Source of the DNA: Pseudoxanthomonas sp. PXM03
Lineage (GTDB): Bacteria > Pseudomonadota > Gammaproteobacteria > Xanthomonadales > Xanthomonadaceae
Assembly (NCBI RefSeq): GCF_014852005.1
Contig: NZ_JACVAU010000005.1
Span: 62,001-126,000 of the forward strand
DNA length: 64,000 nt
Direction: 5' to 3'
Both the position numbers and the translations under genes were made by a program. Within the stretch, counting starts at the first letter, position 1, and each line of letters opens with the position of its first letter. A model generated the notes under the pieces. It was not told the DNA's origin. It saw only the letters and a list, made by a program, of their open reading frames with translations, and made no database searches. Below, piece after piece: positions 28,265 through 39,206 of this stretch.

Positions 28265-29383
28265 GTGCAGGTAACCCGCCTGGAGGTAAGCGGGTTGCGT
28301 CGATTCCAGCAGGTTTCAGTGGCCCCGGGACCCGGGCTCAATCTGATCACAGGCGATAACGGCGCGGGCAAGACCAGCCTGCTCGAAGCGCTGCACCTGA
28401 TGGCATACGGACGCAGCTTCCGTGGCCGAGTGCGTGACGGCCTGGTCCGAACCGGTGCAGACGCCGTCGAGGTGTTCGTGGAGTGGCGTGAGACGGGCCA
28501 GGAGCGTCTTCGTCGCGCGGGCCTTCGCCATACCGGCCAGACATGGACCGGTCGGCTGGATGGCGAGAATGTGGCTCAACTCGGAGATCTTTGCGCCGCG
28601 CTGGCAGTTGTCAGCTTCGAGCCCGGTAGCCATGCGCTGGTCACTGGGGGAGGTGAACCGCGTCGTCGTTTCATCGATTGGGGCTTGTTCCACGTGGAAC
28701 AGGGAGGTGAGGGGAGCTTCCTGCCGTTGTGGCGTCGGTATGCCCGGGCGCTCAAGCAGCGAAACGCCCTGCTGAAGTCAGGCGCAGGTGGTGCCCAACT
28801 CGATGCCTGGGATCACGAGATGGCCGAAGCGGGTGAGCCATTGACGGGCCATCGCCTGCGCTATCTCGAAGCTTTGCAGGACCATCTGTCGGCGGTCGCC
28901 ATGGAACTGGCGCCGTCGCTCGGTTCCGCGGACCTGCAGTTCCAGCCCGGGTGGCGGCGCCACGAACTGGCATTGGCGGACGCGTTGCTGCTCGCCCGGG
29001 AGCGGGACCGCGCGGCGGGTTACACCACTGTCGGCCCCCACCGGGCTGACTGGCGCATCGACTACTCCAGCCTGCCCCACCGCGAAACGCTTTCCCGTGG
29101 CCAGGCAAAACTGACCGCGTTGTGCTGCCTGCTGGCTCAGGCGGAGGATTTCGCTGCGCGGAGAGGCGAGTGGCCGGTCATCGCCCTGGATGACCTGGCA
29201 TCCGAGCTGGATCGACATCACCAGCGCCGCGTTCTGGAGCGGCTGCTGGCTTGCGGTGCCCAGGTCTTGATTACCGGCACCGAAAGCCCTTCCGGACTCA
29301 CTGGCATGCAGGCCACGCCCACTGTGTTCCACGTGGAACAGAGCGCCATCGGACTACAGCAGGTTGGCGGCAAAGAGGGCTAA
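28265..29383 (+). CDS. recF: DNA replication and repair protein RecF
   Basis: 372 residues starting at a GTG (MQVTRLEVSGLRRFQQVSVA). Walker A is GDNGAGKTSLLEAL, the SMC-like signature is LSRGQAKL, and Walker B is WPVIALDDLASELD. It loads RecA at gaps with RecO and RecR. Odd: the gene contains two identical 16-bp parS palindromes that both encode F-H-V-E-Q (…GLFHVEQGG… and, near the C-terminus, …VFHVEQSA…); the C-terminal one lies in an extension beyond the conserved core. Confidence 0.95.
   Translation: MQVTRLEVSGLRRFQQVSVAPGPGLNLITGDNGAGKTSLLEALHLMAYGRSFRGRVRDGLVRTGADAVEVFVEWRETGQERLRRAGLRHTGQTWTGRLDGENVAQLGDLCAALAVVSFEPGSHALVTGGGEPRRRFIDWGLFHVEQGGEGSFLPLWRRYARALKQRNALLKSGAGGAQLDAWDHEMAEAGEPLTGHRLRYLEALQDHLSAVAMELAPSLGSADLQFQPGWRRHELALADALLLARERDRAAGYTTVGPHRADWRIDYSSLPHRETLSRGQAKLTALCCLLAQAEDFAARRGEWPVIALDDLASELDRHHQRRVLERLLACGAQVLITGTESPSGLTGMQATPTVFHVEQSAIGLQQVGGKEG
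28686..28701 (+). promoter_or_regulatory. parS centromere site 2, inside recF
   Basis: TGTTCCACGTGGAACA, a perfect 16-bp palindrome, one base from the parS consensus half-site, encoding FHVEQ in the recF frame. Confidence 0.82.
29325..29340 (+). promoter_or_regulatory. parS centromere site 3, inside recF near its 3' end
   Basis: TGTTCCACGTGGAACA, identical to the site at 28686, again encoding FHVEQ in frame, 43 bases before the recF stop codon ends. Confidence 0.82.
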
Positions 29384-29394
29384 GTGCCCACCGG

Positions 29395-29403
29395 TGCTAT
29401 AAT
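29395..29403 (+). promoter_or_regulatory. Extended -10 promoter for gyrB
   Basis: TGCTATAAT (29395-29403): a consensus TATAAT hexamer with the extended TGn motif, about 80 bases before the gyrB ATG. No good -35 is visible, as expected for extended -10 promoters. Confidence 0.65.
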
Positions 29404-29451
29404 TCCGCATTGAATCCCTTGGCCCGCGCGTGGCGCCCACCGACCCGGTGA

Positions 29452-31931
<2,480 letters not shown>

Positions 31932-31932
<1 letters not shown>

Positions 31933-32774
31933 TGTTTCGGCGGATGAGCCCGGTCCCCTCCTCCCTGGTCGACGCGGGAGTCCCCGGCGGACGTCCATTG
32001 CGCGACGTGCTGCCGGCGTTCGCATTGGATGTCGTGCTGGCGGTGGTGCTTTCGTTCTCAGCCATGCTCCTGGGTTTGCTGGGATGGGCCGCTTGGCGCG
32101 GTGTGCAGTTGGCGCGCACGCATGGCGGCATGATCGATGCGCAGGCCCTGCAGGCGAATGTGGGTGCTCCGCCCGTCCTGTTCCTCATCGTGGCCACGCT
32201 CGTCAGCACGGGCGGCACGGCGCTGCTGCTGTACTTCTGGCGCCGACGCGCAACGATCACCGAACAGAAGCAGTCACGGGCCAACACGCGTCTTCCCCGG
32301 ACATGGTTCTGGGCGCTTGCTGCGGGAATTTCGACTTTCCTGTTCAGTGCGGTCATGAGCGGGTGCGGCCGCGCGCTGGGGCTGGACCTGGAACCGAGCA
32401 ACCTGGACGTGATCAAGGCCGGATTCGCGCAATACCCCGTGTTCCTGGGCCTGTTCGCTGTCGTCCTTGCGCCCATGTACGAGGAGCTGCTGTTCCGCCG
32501 CGTCCTGTTCGGGCGACTGTGGCATGCGGGCTGGCCCGTGCTGGGCCTGGTGCTGAGCAGCCTCGTGTTCGCCCTCGTCCATGAAATGCCGGGCCTCAAC
32601 GGAAAACCCCTCGCCAGCACACTTTTCCTGGTTCTGGTCTATGCGGGCATGGGCGCCATGTTTGCCGGGGTCTACCGGCTGACAGGCACGCTGTGGGCGC
32701 CGATCGCCGCGCATATCCTGAACAACGCCCTTGCGCTGGCTGTCTTGCAGATTTACGGCCAGACGCAGGCTTAA
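31932..32774 (+). CDS. CPBP-family intramembrane metalloprotease
   Basis: 280 residues with about six to eight membrane helices. Motif 1 is EELLFRRVLFGRL (EExxxR, Glu at residues 184-185), motif 2 FALVHEMPG (FxxxH) and motif 3 HILNNALAL (HxxxN), the signatures of the CPBP/ABI family of glutamic-type intramembrane proteases (Rce1-like). Start codon overlaps the gyrB stop (TGATG), so it is likely translationally coupled. Substrate unknown. Confidence 0.85.
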
Positions 32775-32843
32775 TGTGATTGACGAAAGTTTAAGACGCG
32801 TTTGCCCAGACTCGCGTTGTACGCAATGTCGCAGGGGGCGCGC

Positions 32844-33650
32844 ATGAAAGTCTGGATTCTCGGAACCGTCGCAGTACTCGGTCTGACGGCGTGTGCTACC
32901 ACGACCTCACCCACCGGCCGGACCCAAATGGTCGGTGGCGTCTCGCAGGCGCAACTCGATCAATTGGGCGCACAGGCCTTTGCCGAGACCAAGGCGAAGG
33001 AAACCTTGAGTCGCGACGCGCGACAGAACGGCTACGTCACCTGCGTGGTCAACGCACTCGTGCGCCAGCTGCCTCCCGAACAACGCAGCGTCGCGTGGGA
33101 AACCGCTGTTTTCTCGGACAAAGAGCCCAACGCGTTCGCGTTGCCGGGTGGCAAGGTGGGCGTGAACACCGGCATCTTCACCGTGGCCGAGAACCAGGAT
33201 CAGCTTGCGGCGGTGCTCGGCCATGAGATCGGCCACGTGATCGCGCGCCACCACGAGGAGCGCATTACCCGTCAGATGGGAGCGCAGGCCGGCTTGGGCG
33301 TCCTCGGTGCGCTGGCCGGTGCGCGCTACGGTGAGGGTGCAGCCAGCACGGTGAACCAGCTGGGCGGCATGACCGCACAGGCGGCTTTCCTGTTGCCAGG
33401 GTCACGCACCCAGGAGAGCGAGGCGGATGTGGTCGGCCAGCGGCTCATGGCCCAGGCGGGCTTCGATCCTCGCCAGGCCGTCGATCTCTGGCAGAACATG
33501 ATGGCCGCCAGCGGTGGCCGTCAACCGCAGTGGCTGTCCACGCACCCCGACCCCGCCAACCGCATTCGCGAACTGCAACGCGATGCGCCCTCCCTCGTAC
33601 CCACCTACGAGGCGGCCAGGAAGGCCGGAAACGCGCCGAAATGCGGCTGA
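32844..33650 (+). CDS. M48-family metalloprotease lipoprotein
   Basis: 268 residues. A signal peptide with lipobox (GTVAVLGLTACATT) anchors it in the envelope. The zinc motif is HEIGHVIARHHEER (HExxH at residues 127-131) with the third ligand probably in QESEADVVGQRLM; the C-terminal STHPDPANRIREL is typical of the LoiP/YggG/Oma1-like group that degrades misfolded envelope proteins. ATG at 32844 with a CAGGGGG ribosome site. Confidence 0.88.
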   Translation: MKVWILGTVAVLGLTACATTTSPTGRTQMVGGVSQAQLDQLGAQAFAETKAKETLSRDARQNGYVTCVVNALVRQLPPEQRSVAWETAVFSDKEPNAFALPGGKVGVNTGIFTVAENQDQLAAVLGHEIGHVIARHHEERITRQMGAQAGLGVLGALAGARYGEGAASTVNQLGGMTAQAAFLLPGSRTQESEADVVGQRLMAQAGFDPRQAVDLWQNMMAASGGRQPQWLSTHPDPANRIRELQRDAPSLVPTYEAARKAGNAPKCG

Positions 33651-33783
33651 CACACGGCACGGTATTGCTGCTACGCAACACCTGAAACGGTATCCGCACG
33701 CACCAGGTTTCTGTTAGTTTTGCCGGCCCCGCACGCAGGCGGGTTGGACCGTCATCCCCCGGATGGCCTGACGAGGTTTGAAC

Positions 33784-34977
33784 ATGAAGCTCCGCATGCA
33801 AAAGAACACCCTACTCAGCATGATGCTGCTGGCCGCCTTTGGCGGCGGCGTTGTCGCCGACGCCGTGGCGCAGTCCGCCCGTTCTGCCAACCGGAGCGGT
33901 TCGCGCGAAGGCAGCCAGAAAGCGGAAGTCCGTTACCCCGACGCGACGCGCGAGGACCCCAAGACCAAGCCCTCCAGCAAGATGCAGGGCAAGCTGGGCA
34001 AGCTGTTCAAGGCCTACGAGAAGGAAGACAACGACGCCGAGACGTTGGCCTTGGCCAAGGAGCTGCTGGCCGAACCGAATGCGAACGAATATGACAAGGC
34101 CATGGCTGCCCAACTGGGCGGCCAGGCGGCGTACAACCTGGATGACATGGCGACCGCCAAGCAGCTGCTCCAGCAGGTGATCGACCTCAACGCGCTGGAC
34201 AACAACGGCCACTACCAGTCGATGCTGATGCTGGCCCAGTTGCAGCTGCAGGACGACGAGTTCGAGCCGGGCATGGCCAATCTCAACCGTTATCTCGCAG
34301 AGACGAAATCCAACAAGCCTGACGACCTGATCCAGAAGGGCCAGGCGCTGTACCAGATGGAGAAGTACGCCGAAGCCATCCCGGTACTCGAGCAGGCCAT
34401 CGCCGCCACGCCCGAGCCCAAGGACAATTGGTACGGTCTGCTGCTGGCGTCGCTCATCGCCGCAGAGCGACCTGCCGAAGCGGTGAAGATCGCCGAGCAG
34501 ATGGCCGCCAAGAATCCGGCCGACAAGAAGGCCCAGCTCAACCTGGTCGCGACCTACCAGCAGGCGGACCAGTACGACAAGGCCGCCACCACGCTGGAGA
34601 AGATGCGTTCCGCTGGCCAGCTGACCGAAGAAAAGGAATACCGCCAGCTCTACGTGACCTACGCCAACATGGACGGCCGGGAGAAGGACGTCATTTCCGT
34701 CGTCAACGAAGGCCTGGAGAAGGGCTTGCTGAAGCCGGACCACCAGACCTTCCTGGCCCTGGCGCAGGCGTACTACTACTCCGAGCAGATCCCGCAAGCC
34801 ATCGACGCGTGGCAGAAGGCTGCGCCCCTCGCCGCGGATGGCGAAACCTATCTGAACCTGGCGCGCGTCCTGTGGCAGGAAGGCCGCATCCCAGAAGCCA
34901 AGGTTGCTGCGCGAGCCGCGCTGGGGAAGGGTTTGAAGAAGCCGGACGACGCGAAGAAGATCATCGCGCTGCCGTAA
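33784..34977 (+). CDS. Exported tetratricopeptide-repeat protein
   Basis: 397 residues. A signal peptide (NTLLSMMLLAAFGGGVVADA) is followed by a charged linker and TPR-like helical pairs from about residue 60 to the end (for example LIQKGQALYQMEKYAEAIPV, LVATYQQADQYDKAATTLEK, YYYSEQIPQAIDAWQKAAPL). A periplasmic partner-binding role is likely. It directly precedes tonB, and in Xanthomonadaceae a gene of this type sits at this position, so a link to TonB energisation is possible. Confidence 0.75.
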   Translation: MKLRMQKNTLLSMMLLAAFGGGVVADAVAQSARSANRSGSREGSQKAEVRYPDATREDPKTKPSSKMQGKLGKLFKAYEKEDNDAETLALAKELLAEPNANEYDKAMAAQLGGQAAYNLDDMATAKQLLQQVIDLNALDNNGHYQSMLMLAQLQLQDDEFEPGMANLNRYLAETKSNKPDDLIQKGQALYQMEKYAEAIPVLEQAIAATPEPKDNWYGLLLASLIAAERPAEAVKIAEQMAAKNPADKKAQLNLVATYQQADQYDKAATTLEKMRSAGQLTEEKEYRQLYVTYANMDGREKDVISVVNEGLEKGLLKPDHQTFLALAQAYYYSEQIPQAIDAWQKAAPLAADGETYLNLARVLWQEGRIPEAKVAARAALGKGLKKPDDAKKIIALP

Positions 34978-35136
34978 CGGGATTCGATGACACCGAAGGC
35001 CAATTAATCCATACGGATGATGGCATCGGGGCGCCGGATTGGTATAAGCTGGGGGTTCCGTCGGTGAAAACCACCGGCAGGGCCCAGAATCGACGAGGCG
35101 TCTCGGCGCTCGTAACAACCTTGAGTTAATTGGCGC

Positions 35137-35805
35137 ATGGCTGAACAACTGGTCATCAACAGGTACCGGGAAGAAGAAGAGGACAACAGCCTCAACTGGC
35201 CCCGTATCATCGGTATTGCCTTCGTGATCGCATTGCACGCAGCGGCCCTGCTTGCGCTGTTGATCCCGGCGGTTGCTCCGCCGGCTGAAAAGAAGGAAGA
35301 GCGCCGCACCTCGGTCGTCATCGTCGACGCGCCGCCTCCCCCGCCGCCGCCGCCGCCGCCGCCGCCGAAGCAGGACACGCCGCCGCCGCCGGTCAAGAAC
35401 CTGGCGCCGCCGAAGACGACCCCGCTGCCGCCGCCGCCGGAAGCACCGCCGGTCGATATCGCCGAGCCGCGTCCGACCGATATCGTGACTCCGCCGACGC
35501 CGCCTTCCAACCCGCCGTCGACGCCGGACATCGGTGCCAGCGTGGACATCTCGTCGAAGAACATGAACCCGCCGCGTTACCCGCCCGCCGCTGCGCGCGC
35601 CGGTATCACCGGTACGGTCATCCTGATCATCGACGTGGACGCCAACGGCAACGTCACCAACGTGTCGGTGGAAAAGTCGAGCCGCAACCGCGACCTCGAC
35701 CGTGCAGCGATCGATGCCGCACGCAAGTGGCGCTTCAATGCTTCCGTCGTCAACGGCCAGAAGTCAGCTGGCCGGGTCCGCGTGCCGGTGGATTTCACGC
35801 TTTAA
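35137..35805 (+). CDS. tonB: Energy transducer TonB
   Basis: 222 residues. A cytoplasmic start and a membrane helix with the ExbB-contacting His (IGIAFVIALHAAALLALLIP), a Pro-rich spacer of about 60 residues including an eleven-Pro run, and the TonB C-terminal domain (PPRYPPAAARAGITGTVILI, ARKWRFNASVVNGQ). It couples the proton motive force to outer-membrane receptors. The CCG tract (about 35334-35368) encoding the Pro run could slip. Followed by exbB-exbD-exbD. Confidence 0.93.
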   Translation: MAEQLVINRYREEEEDNSLNWPRIIGIAFVIALHAAALLALLIPAVAPPAEKKEERRTSVVIVDAPPPPPPPPPPPPKQDTPPPPVKNLAPPKTTPLPPPPEAPPVDIAEPRPTDIVTPPTPPSNPPSTPDIGASVDISSKNMNPPRYPPAAARAGITGTVILIIDVDANGNVTNVSVEKSSRNRDLDRAAIDAARKWRFNASVVNGQKSAGRVRVPVDFTL

Positions 35806-35901
35806 GAAGGAAGATCGCGGCCAACACCTGGGCCAACGTCAACGCTCCATCCTTTCAGAACCGCAACACCCTCTATCAACACTTATATAAAGGTAAGCGT
35901 C

Positions 35902-36663
35902 ATGCTGCAGGAAACCCTTTTTGCCGCCGCCGCCGGGGGCACCAACGCCGCGAATGCCCTGTCGCAGATGGGCTTCGAGCACATGATCAGCGAAATGATC
36001 AGCAAGCCCGGCGAGTTCATCGTCTCGTGGGTCGTGCTGCTCACCCTCGTCATCATGTCGGCCATGTCCTGGTACTGGACGGTCATCAACGTGCTGCGCA
36101 GCAGCCGCCTGAAGGGCCAGGCTGATCGCGTCACCAGCGCATTCTGGGAAACGCCGAACGCGCAGGACGCCATCCGCCTGATGGAAGAGCAGCCGAAGAA
36201 CGAGCCGTTCTCCAAGATCGCGCTTGACGCTGCCCAGGCAGCGGCGCACCACCAGCGCGCCGAAGGTTCCGCCGCAGGCCTGGGCGAAACCCTGAGCCGC
36301 TCCGAGTTCGTCGACCGCGCGCTGCGCCAGGCCGTGACCCGCGAGAGCACCAATCTCCAGGGTGGCATGACGCTGCTGGCCACCGTCGGTGCGACCGCGC
36401 CGTTCGTGGGTCTGCTGGGTACGGTGTGGGGCATCTACGGCGCCCTGATCCGCATCGGTGCGACTGGCCAGGCCTCGATCGACGCCGTTGCCGGCCCGGT
36501 GGGTGAAGCGCTGATCATGACCGCCATCGGTCTGTTCGTCGCCATCCCGGCCGTGTTCGCCTACAACTTCTTCAGCAAGACCAACTCGGCGACCATCGCC
36601 AAGTTCGATACGTTCGCGCACGACCTGCACGACTTCTTCGCCACCGGCTCGCGCGTTCGCTGA
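35902..36663 (+). CDS. exbB: TonB-system motor protein ExbB
   Basis: 253 residues of the MotA/TolQ/ExbB family with three membrane helices (VSWVVLLTLVIMSAMSWYW, LLATVGATAPFVGLLGTVWG with the GLLGTVWGI signature, and LIMTAIGLFVAIPAVFAYNF). It forms the proton channel with ExbD. ATG at 35902 with an AAAGG upstream. Confidence 0.93.
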   Translation: MLQETLFAAAAGGTNAANALSQMGFEHMISEMISKPGEFIVSWVVLLTLVIMSAMSWYWTVINVLRSSRLKGQADRVTSAFWETPNAQDAIRLMEEQPKNEPFSKIALDAAQAAAHHQRAEGSAAGLGETLSRSEFVDRALRQAVTRESTNLQGGMTLLATVGATAPFVGLLGTVWGIYGALIRIGATGQASIDAVAGPVGEALIMTAIGLFVAIPAVFAYNFFSKTNSATIAKFDTFAHDLHDFFATGSRVR

Positions 36664-36709
36664 GCCGGCGGTACAAGCAGTCAACGCAACGTTCTAGACG
36701 GAGCCCGTC

Positions 36710-37138
36710 ATGGCTTTCAGTAGTGGTAATAGCAGCGGCCCGATGGCCGAGATCAACGTCACGCCCCTCGTGGACGTGATGTTGGTGCTCCTGATCATCT
36801 TCATCATCACGGCGCCTCTGATGTCGCACAAGGTGAAGATCGAACTGCCCGAAGCGAATCTGGTGCAGGATCCGGCGGACAAGACCGCGCCGGCGACCCC
36901 GCCGATCACCATCTCCGTCAAGGAGAATGGCGATCTGTACTGGGGCGACGAGCCGGTGACCAAGGAGATCCTGGAATCCCGCCTGTCCAGCGTGGCCCAG
37001 CTGCAGCCGCAGCCGAAGCTCAACCTGCGCGGCGACAAGACGACGAAGATGGGCACCATCGCCGACGTCACCAAGATCGCGCAGGGTCAGGGCATGCTGG
37101 ACATCGGCTACGTGGCCACGAAAGAGAAGGGGCAGTAA
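36710..37138 (+). CDS. exbD: Biopolymer transport protein ExbD, copy 1
   Basis: 142 residues. One N-terminal membrane helix containing the proton-carrying Asp ([20 protein letters not shown]) and a periplasmic domain. Together with ExbB it energises TonB. It is followed after 3 bases by a second exbD paralogue. Confidence 0.92.
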   Translation: MAFSSGNSSGPMAEINVTPLVDVMLVLLIIFIITAPLMSHKVKIELPEANLVQDPADKTAPATPPITISVKENGDLYWGDEPVTKEILESRLSSVAQLQPQPKLNLRGDKTTKMGTIADVTKIAQGQGMLDIGYVATKEKGQ

Positions 37139-37141
37139 GCC

Positions 37142-37552
37142 ATGGCATTCAGCAGTGGTGGAAGCAAGGGCCCCATGGCCGACATCAACGTCACGCCCCT
37201 CGTGGACGTGATGCTGGTGCTGTTGATCATCTTCATCGTGACCGCGCCGATCATGACGTACCCGATCGAAGTGGCCCTGCCGCAGCGCGTGATCAACCCG
37301 CCGCCGCAGGTGCGTGAGCCGCCGCCGCCGATCGATCTGCGCATCGAGGCCGATGGCACGGTCTACTGGAACAACAGCCCGGCGAACGTGGCCGACCTCC
37401 AGCAGAAGATGGAAGAGGAAGTACAGCGCGATCCGACCAATCAGCCGGAGCTGCGCATCGAAGCCAATTCGGAATCGCACTACGACGTGATGGCCAAGGT
37501 GTTGGCCGCCGCGAAGAACGCGCAGATGATGAAGATCGGTTTCGTACAGTAA
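37142..37552 (+). CDS. exbD2: Biopolymer transport protein ExbD, copy 2
   Basis: 136 residues, same helix with the conserved Asp ([20 protein letters not shown]) and a different periplasmic domain. In Xanthomonas campestris an exbD2 in this position is required for host interactions but not iron uptake; that assignment here rests on position. A strong terminator follows. Confidence 0.9.
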   Translation: MAFSSGGSKGPMADINVTPLVDVMLVLLIIFIVTAPIMTYPIEVALPQRVINPPPQVREPPPPIDLRIEADGTVYWNNSPANVADLQQKMEEEVQRDPTNQPELRIEANSESHYDVMAKVLAAAKNAQMMKIGFVQ

Positions 37553-37573
37553 TCCTGACGCGACAGACCTTTG

Positions 37574-37600
37574 AACGCCGCCCTCCCGGGCGGCGTTTTT
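37574..37600 (+). terminator. Intrinsic terminator after exbD2
   Basis: AACGCCGCCC and GGGCGGCGTT form a 10-bp stem with a 4-base loop and end in TTTTT. Confidence 0.9.
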
Positions 37601-37694
37601 CTTTGCGCCTGTACACGCCGGGTCACCCCTCTTGTCGGAACCCCGGGACCGGCGTAGCGTCAGAGCCACGGTCCCTGACAGAAGGAGGTGTGCC

Positions 37695-38090
37695 ATGGCG
37701 TTCTCCGTTCCTGCAAGCCGTCGTGAACTGGCCGAAATCAACATCACCCCGCTCGTGGACGTGATGCTGGTACTGCTGGTGATCTTCATCGTCACGGCGC
37801 CGTTGCTCTCGCGCCCGATCGAAACGATCCTGCCGCAGCCTGTACCGGGAGAAAGAACCGAGCCGCCGAACGACCTCGTCCTCAAGGTCGGTTTGGGGGG
37901 AACCTACACGCTGGACGACCGCCCGGTATCACTCGCCGAGCTGCGTCTCCGGCTCGAGGATGCCCTTGTCGCCGACCCCCGGACGGTACTGCAGGTGGAT
38001 GCTTCCGCTGGCGCCGACTACCAGCAACTGGTCAGCGCCCTGGCACAGGCCGAAGCGAGCGGCCTGGAGCATATCGTGATGCGGAACTGA
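37695..38090 (+). CDS. ExbD-family protein, copy 3
   Basis: 131 residues from an ATG with a very strong GAAGGAGGTG ribosome site. The helix again carries the proton-relay Asp ([20 protein letters not shown]), so it is a potentially functional third ExbD/TolR-type stator. It lies after the exbD2 terminator, so it is likely transcribed separately. The periplasmic domain (LKVGLGGTYTLDDRPVSLAE) differs from both upstream copies. Confidence 0.85.
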   Translation: MAFSVPASRRELAEINITPLVDVMLVLLVIFIVTAPLLSRPIETILPQPVPGERTEPPNDLVLKVGLGGTYTLDDRPVSLAELRLRLEDALVADPRTVLQVDASAGADYQQLVSALAQAEASGLEHIVMRN

Positions 38091-38117
38091 TGCGCTCGTG
38101 ATGGCGCCGGCCGGCGC

Positions 38118-38885
38118 TCAGCGAGCGGCGCCGGCGGGTGCTTGCAGGATGGCCAGGTAGGCCTCCACCGTGCGCTCGAGGCCGGCGTACAACGCTTCAC
38201 CGATCAACGCATGACCGATGGAGACCTCCAGGACCCCGGGCACGGCGGTCAGGAAATCACCCAGATTGTCCTGGCTCAGGTCGTGCCCGGCATTGACGCC
38301 CAGACCCAGGGCCTGCGCTTCGCGCGCGGTCCGGGTGCAGAGTGCCAGCGCGGTTGCAGCGTCGCCACGCGCGGCGGCCTCGGCGAAGGGGCCGGTATAG
38401 ATCTCGACGCGGTCCGCGCCAACACGCGCGGCTTCAGCCAGGCCCTCGCAACCGGCGTCGACGAACAGGCTGACACGACAGCCCATGGCCTTCAGTTCGG
38501 CAACGAGCGGCTGCAGGCGATCCATGTCGCGACTGAAATCGAAGCCGTGGTCTGACGTGATCTGCCCGTCGGCATCCGGCACCAGCGTCGCCTGCGCCGG
38601 CCGCACGGCATCGCACAGGGCCAGGAACCCGGGATAGCCCTCGCGGGGCGGGGCGAAAGGATTGCCCTCCAGGTTCAGTTCAACGCCGCGCTCGCGCGTC
38701 AGTGCCGACAGGGCATGCACGTCCGCCGTGCGGATGTGCCGCTGGTCCGGTCGCGGATGCACCGTGATCCCATGCGCGCCTGCGGACAGGCATGTGCGCG
38801 CGGCGCGCACGACGTCCGGTTCCGTGCCTCCCCGTGAATTGCGCAGAACGGCGATCTTGTTGACGTTGACGCTGAGCGCGGTCAC
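38118..38885 (-). CDS. pdxJ: Pyridoxine 5'-phosphate synthase
   Basis: 255 residues: [20 protein letters not shown] at the start, [38 protein letters not shown] and [11 protein letters not shown] are the PdxJ active-site strands of the TIM barrel. It condenses 1-deoxyxylulose 5-phosphate with 3-amino-2-oxopropyl phosphate to make vitamin B6. Its start overlaps the next upstream gene's stop by 4 bases (ATGA). Confidence 0.95.
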   Translation of the reverse strand: MTALSVNVNKIAVLRNSRGGTEPDVVRAARTCLSAGAHGITVHPRPDQRHIRTADVHALSALTRERGVELNLEGNPFAPPREGYPGFLALCDAVRPAQATLVPDADGQITSDHGFDFSRDMDRLQPLVAELKAMGCRVSLFVDAGCEGLAEAARVGADRVEIYTGPFAEAAARGDAATALALCTRTAREAQALGLGVNAGHDLSQDNLGDFLTAVPGVLEVSIGHALIGEALYAGLERTVEAYLAILQAPAGAAR

Positions 38886-39142
38886 GAAGCGGGGGGCTCT
38901 GCGGGTGGCATCGCGTTGCGGCGCGCCTCGGCCACCTCGCGCAGGCGGCGCAGTTCGGTGGGATCGATCATCTGCGACGGATCCCGGCTGCTCTCACCGA
39001 TGCGGCGTGCGTACCAGCCCATGATCCAGAGCAGGAACAGCACCAGCGACGCGAGCAGGGAAATCACCATCACCGCCGTGGAGGTCACGGAAAAGCCGAC
39101 ATACAGGGCGCCGACCGCCATCAACAGGAACAACCAGTGCAT
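38882..39142 (-). CDS. Small two-helix membrane protein
   Basis: 86 residues. Two hydrophobic helices ([17 protein letters not shown] and [20 protein letters not shown]) are followed by a charged cytoplasmic tail with [16 protein letters not shown]. It overlaps pdxJ by ATGA, so the two are co-translated. No family recognised. Confidence 0.65.
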   Translation of the reverse strand: MHWLFLLMAVGALYVGFSVTSTAVMVISLLASLVLFLLWIMGWYARRIGESSRDPSQMIDPTELRRLREVAEARRNAMPPAEPPAS

Positions 39143-39206
39143 CGTCCACCCCCGGGTTGGTCGCGGCATATTACCGCCTCCGGCACGGCACAAAAACGGG
39201 CCTGCT

